A DNA stretch of 26,702 nucleotides from Deinococcus betulae (GTDB lineage Bacteria; Deinococcota; Deinococci; Deinococcales; Deinococcaceae): the NCBI RefSeq assembly GCF_020166395.1, contig NZ_JAIQXU010000044.1, positions 1 to 26,702 on the forward strand. The letters run 5' to 3'. The notes under the pieces are model-generated. The model saw only the letters and a program-made list of their open reading frames with translations, made no database searches and was not told the origin of the DNA. Positions 25,673 to 26,702 of the stretch are shown here, in pieces. The position numbers and the translations under genes were made by a program. Each line of letters begins with the position of its first letter. The stretch's first letter is position 1.

Positions 25673-26702
25673 TCTAGCGGCGGGCAAGCTGCCAGTCGCC
25701 CTGGACGCGATGGGCGGCGACCACGGAGCCGCGCCCAACGTGGACGGTGCAGTGCAGGCGGCCCGCGCCGGCGTGAGTGTGCTGCTGGTGGGTCACCGGG
25801 TCGCCCTGCACGCCGAACTGGGCAAACACGCGGGCAGTGCGGGCCTGCCTATCGAGGTCGTGGACGCCCCCGACGTGATTGGCATGGACGAACATGCCAG
25901 CGACGTGCGGCGGCGCACCGGGGCCAGCATCAGCGTGGCCACGCGGCTGGTCAAGGAAGGTCGGGCGTGCGCCGTGGTCAGCATGGGCCACAGCGGCGCC
26001 ACGATGGCGTCTGCCCTGCTGACGCTGGGGCGGGTGCGCGGCGTGGAGCGGCCCGCCATCCTGACCCATCTGCCGGCGCGCGGCGGCTTTACCACCCTGT
26101 TGGATGTGGGCGCCAACGCCGACGTAAAGGCCAGCTACTACGCCCAGTGGGCGCAGCTGGCGACCGTGTACCTGCGGGTCGTGGAAGACCGTGAGGCCCC
26201 CAGCGTGGGCCTGCTGTCTATTGGCGAGGAAGACCACAAGGGCAGCGCGCTGGTGTTAGAAGCCCACGGGTTGCTGCGGGCGCTCCACGGCCAGGGTATT
26301 CACTTCCACGGCAACGTGGAAGGCCGCGACATCTTCCTGAACACCACCGACATCGTAGTGACCGACGGTTTTACCGGCAACGTGGTCCTGAAACTGGCCG
26401 AGGGAGAAGCGAAAGTGCTGTTTGGCTGGGTGCGTGAGGCCCTGACGAGCAGCCTGAAAAGCAAGCTGGGCGCCCTGCTGGTGCGTGGCTCGCTGCGCGG
26501 CCTGGCCGAGCGGATGGATCCCAGCACCTACGGCGCCAGCCTGCTGATCGGCGTGCGGGGCCTGGCGTTCATTGGCCACGGCAGTGCCGACGCCCGCGCG
26601 GTCAAGAACGCCCTGCTGCGTGCCCAGCGCGCCCACGAGGCCAACCTGATTCCGCGTCTGGAAGCGGCCTTCGCCGAGCAGGCACAGGGGACAGCCCCAG
26701 CT
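25662..26702 (+). CDS. plsX: phosphate acyltransferase PlsX (runs off window)
   Basis: Converts acyl-ACP to acyl-phosphate, the first step of bacterial phospholipid synthesis by PlsX/PlsY. From ATG 25662, 347 codons are present and no stop is reached. Signatures are LPVALDAMGGDHGAAPNVDG, CAVVSMGHSGATMASALLTLGRVRG, LLSIGEEDHKGS, VTDGFTGNVVLKLAEG and TYGASLLIGVRGLAFIGHG. The C-terminus is nearly complete, as PlsX proteins are about 330-350 residues long. The start overlaps the NYN stop by 11 bp. plsX often precedes fabD or acpP, so fatty-acid genes may follow to the right. Confidence 0.95.
   Translation, partial: MTADLAAGKLPVALDAMGGDHGAAPNVDGAVQAARAGVSVLLVGHRVALHAELGKHAGSAGLPIEVVDAPDVIGMDEHASDVRRRTGASISVATRLVKEGRACAVVSMGHSGATMASALLTLGRVRGVERPAILTHLPARGGFTTLLDVGANADVKASYYAQWAQLATVYLRVVEDREAPSVGLLSIGEEDHKGSALVLEAHGLLRALHGQGIHFHGNVEGRDIFLNTTDIVVTDGFTGNVVLKLAEGEAKVLFGWVREALTSSLKSKLGALLVRGSLRGLAERMDPSTYGASLLIGVRGLAFIGHGSADARAVKNALLRAQRAHEANLIPRLEAAFAEQAQGTAPA

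Overview
The window is high-GC chromosomal DNA that I read as a Deinococcus-type genome. The basis is gene content and promoter style: a short RpmB (L28) next to a metal-binding ABC protein, a HemQ-type coproheme decarboxylase, dense leaderless promoters with a TAnnnT box 6-7 nt before ATG, and small dispersed intergenic repeats. It is mostly core metabolism, with accessory islands at the far left and in three repeat-bearing gaps. The genus is inferred from these features and from memory, not from a search.

Layout. 1-640: lower-GC DNA with a single-gene cassette between 36/37-bp inverted repeats. 640-3421: a MarR - cytochrome P450 - alpha/beta-hydrolase operon with overlapping genes and a perfect palindrome over the MarR start. 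3422-6476: repeat copy A, purH and a conserved hypothetical gene. 6651-9636: an HxlR regulator divergent from a nitroreductase, a quinone oxidoreductase broken by two compensating frameshifts, and a DUF1440 membrane protein. 9637-12272: repeat copies B and C around an ABC-F ATPase with a structured upstream region. 12270-15338: a metal-uptake operon rpmB - binding protein - ATPase - permease, with a Fur/Zur-like site shared with a divergent orphan gene. 15924-18508: Nudix hydrolase and RibF in one overlapping pair, divergent from a dGTPase-like HD phosphohydrolase. 18528-18702: tRNA-Ile(GAT) with promoter and terminator. 18796-26702: threonine aldolase, a DGNHR (ParB-like) protein, an aldo-keto reductase/HemQ pair, a divergent acetoacetate decarboxylase-like/VOC pair, an RBBP9-like hydrolase, thioredoxin, DUF309, and a NYN-domain protein overlapping plsX, which runs off the right end.

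How the genes work together. Many neighbours overlap by 4 to 14 bp, implying translational coupling (MarR/P450/hydrolase, rpmB/binding protein, Nudix/ribF, AKR/hemQ, NYN/plsX). The metal operon is the clearest functional system: a zinc-free L28, a His-rich binding protein, an internal terminator, a G-quadruplex motif and a Fur-family-like operator point to metal-starvation control. Candidates for undescribed biology are the inverted-repeat cassette at 166-574, the orphan gene at 15327-15749 sharing the metal-responsive site, and the family of about 160-180 bp repeats.
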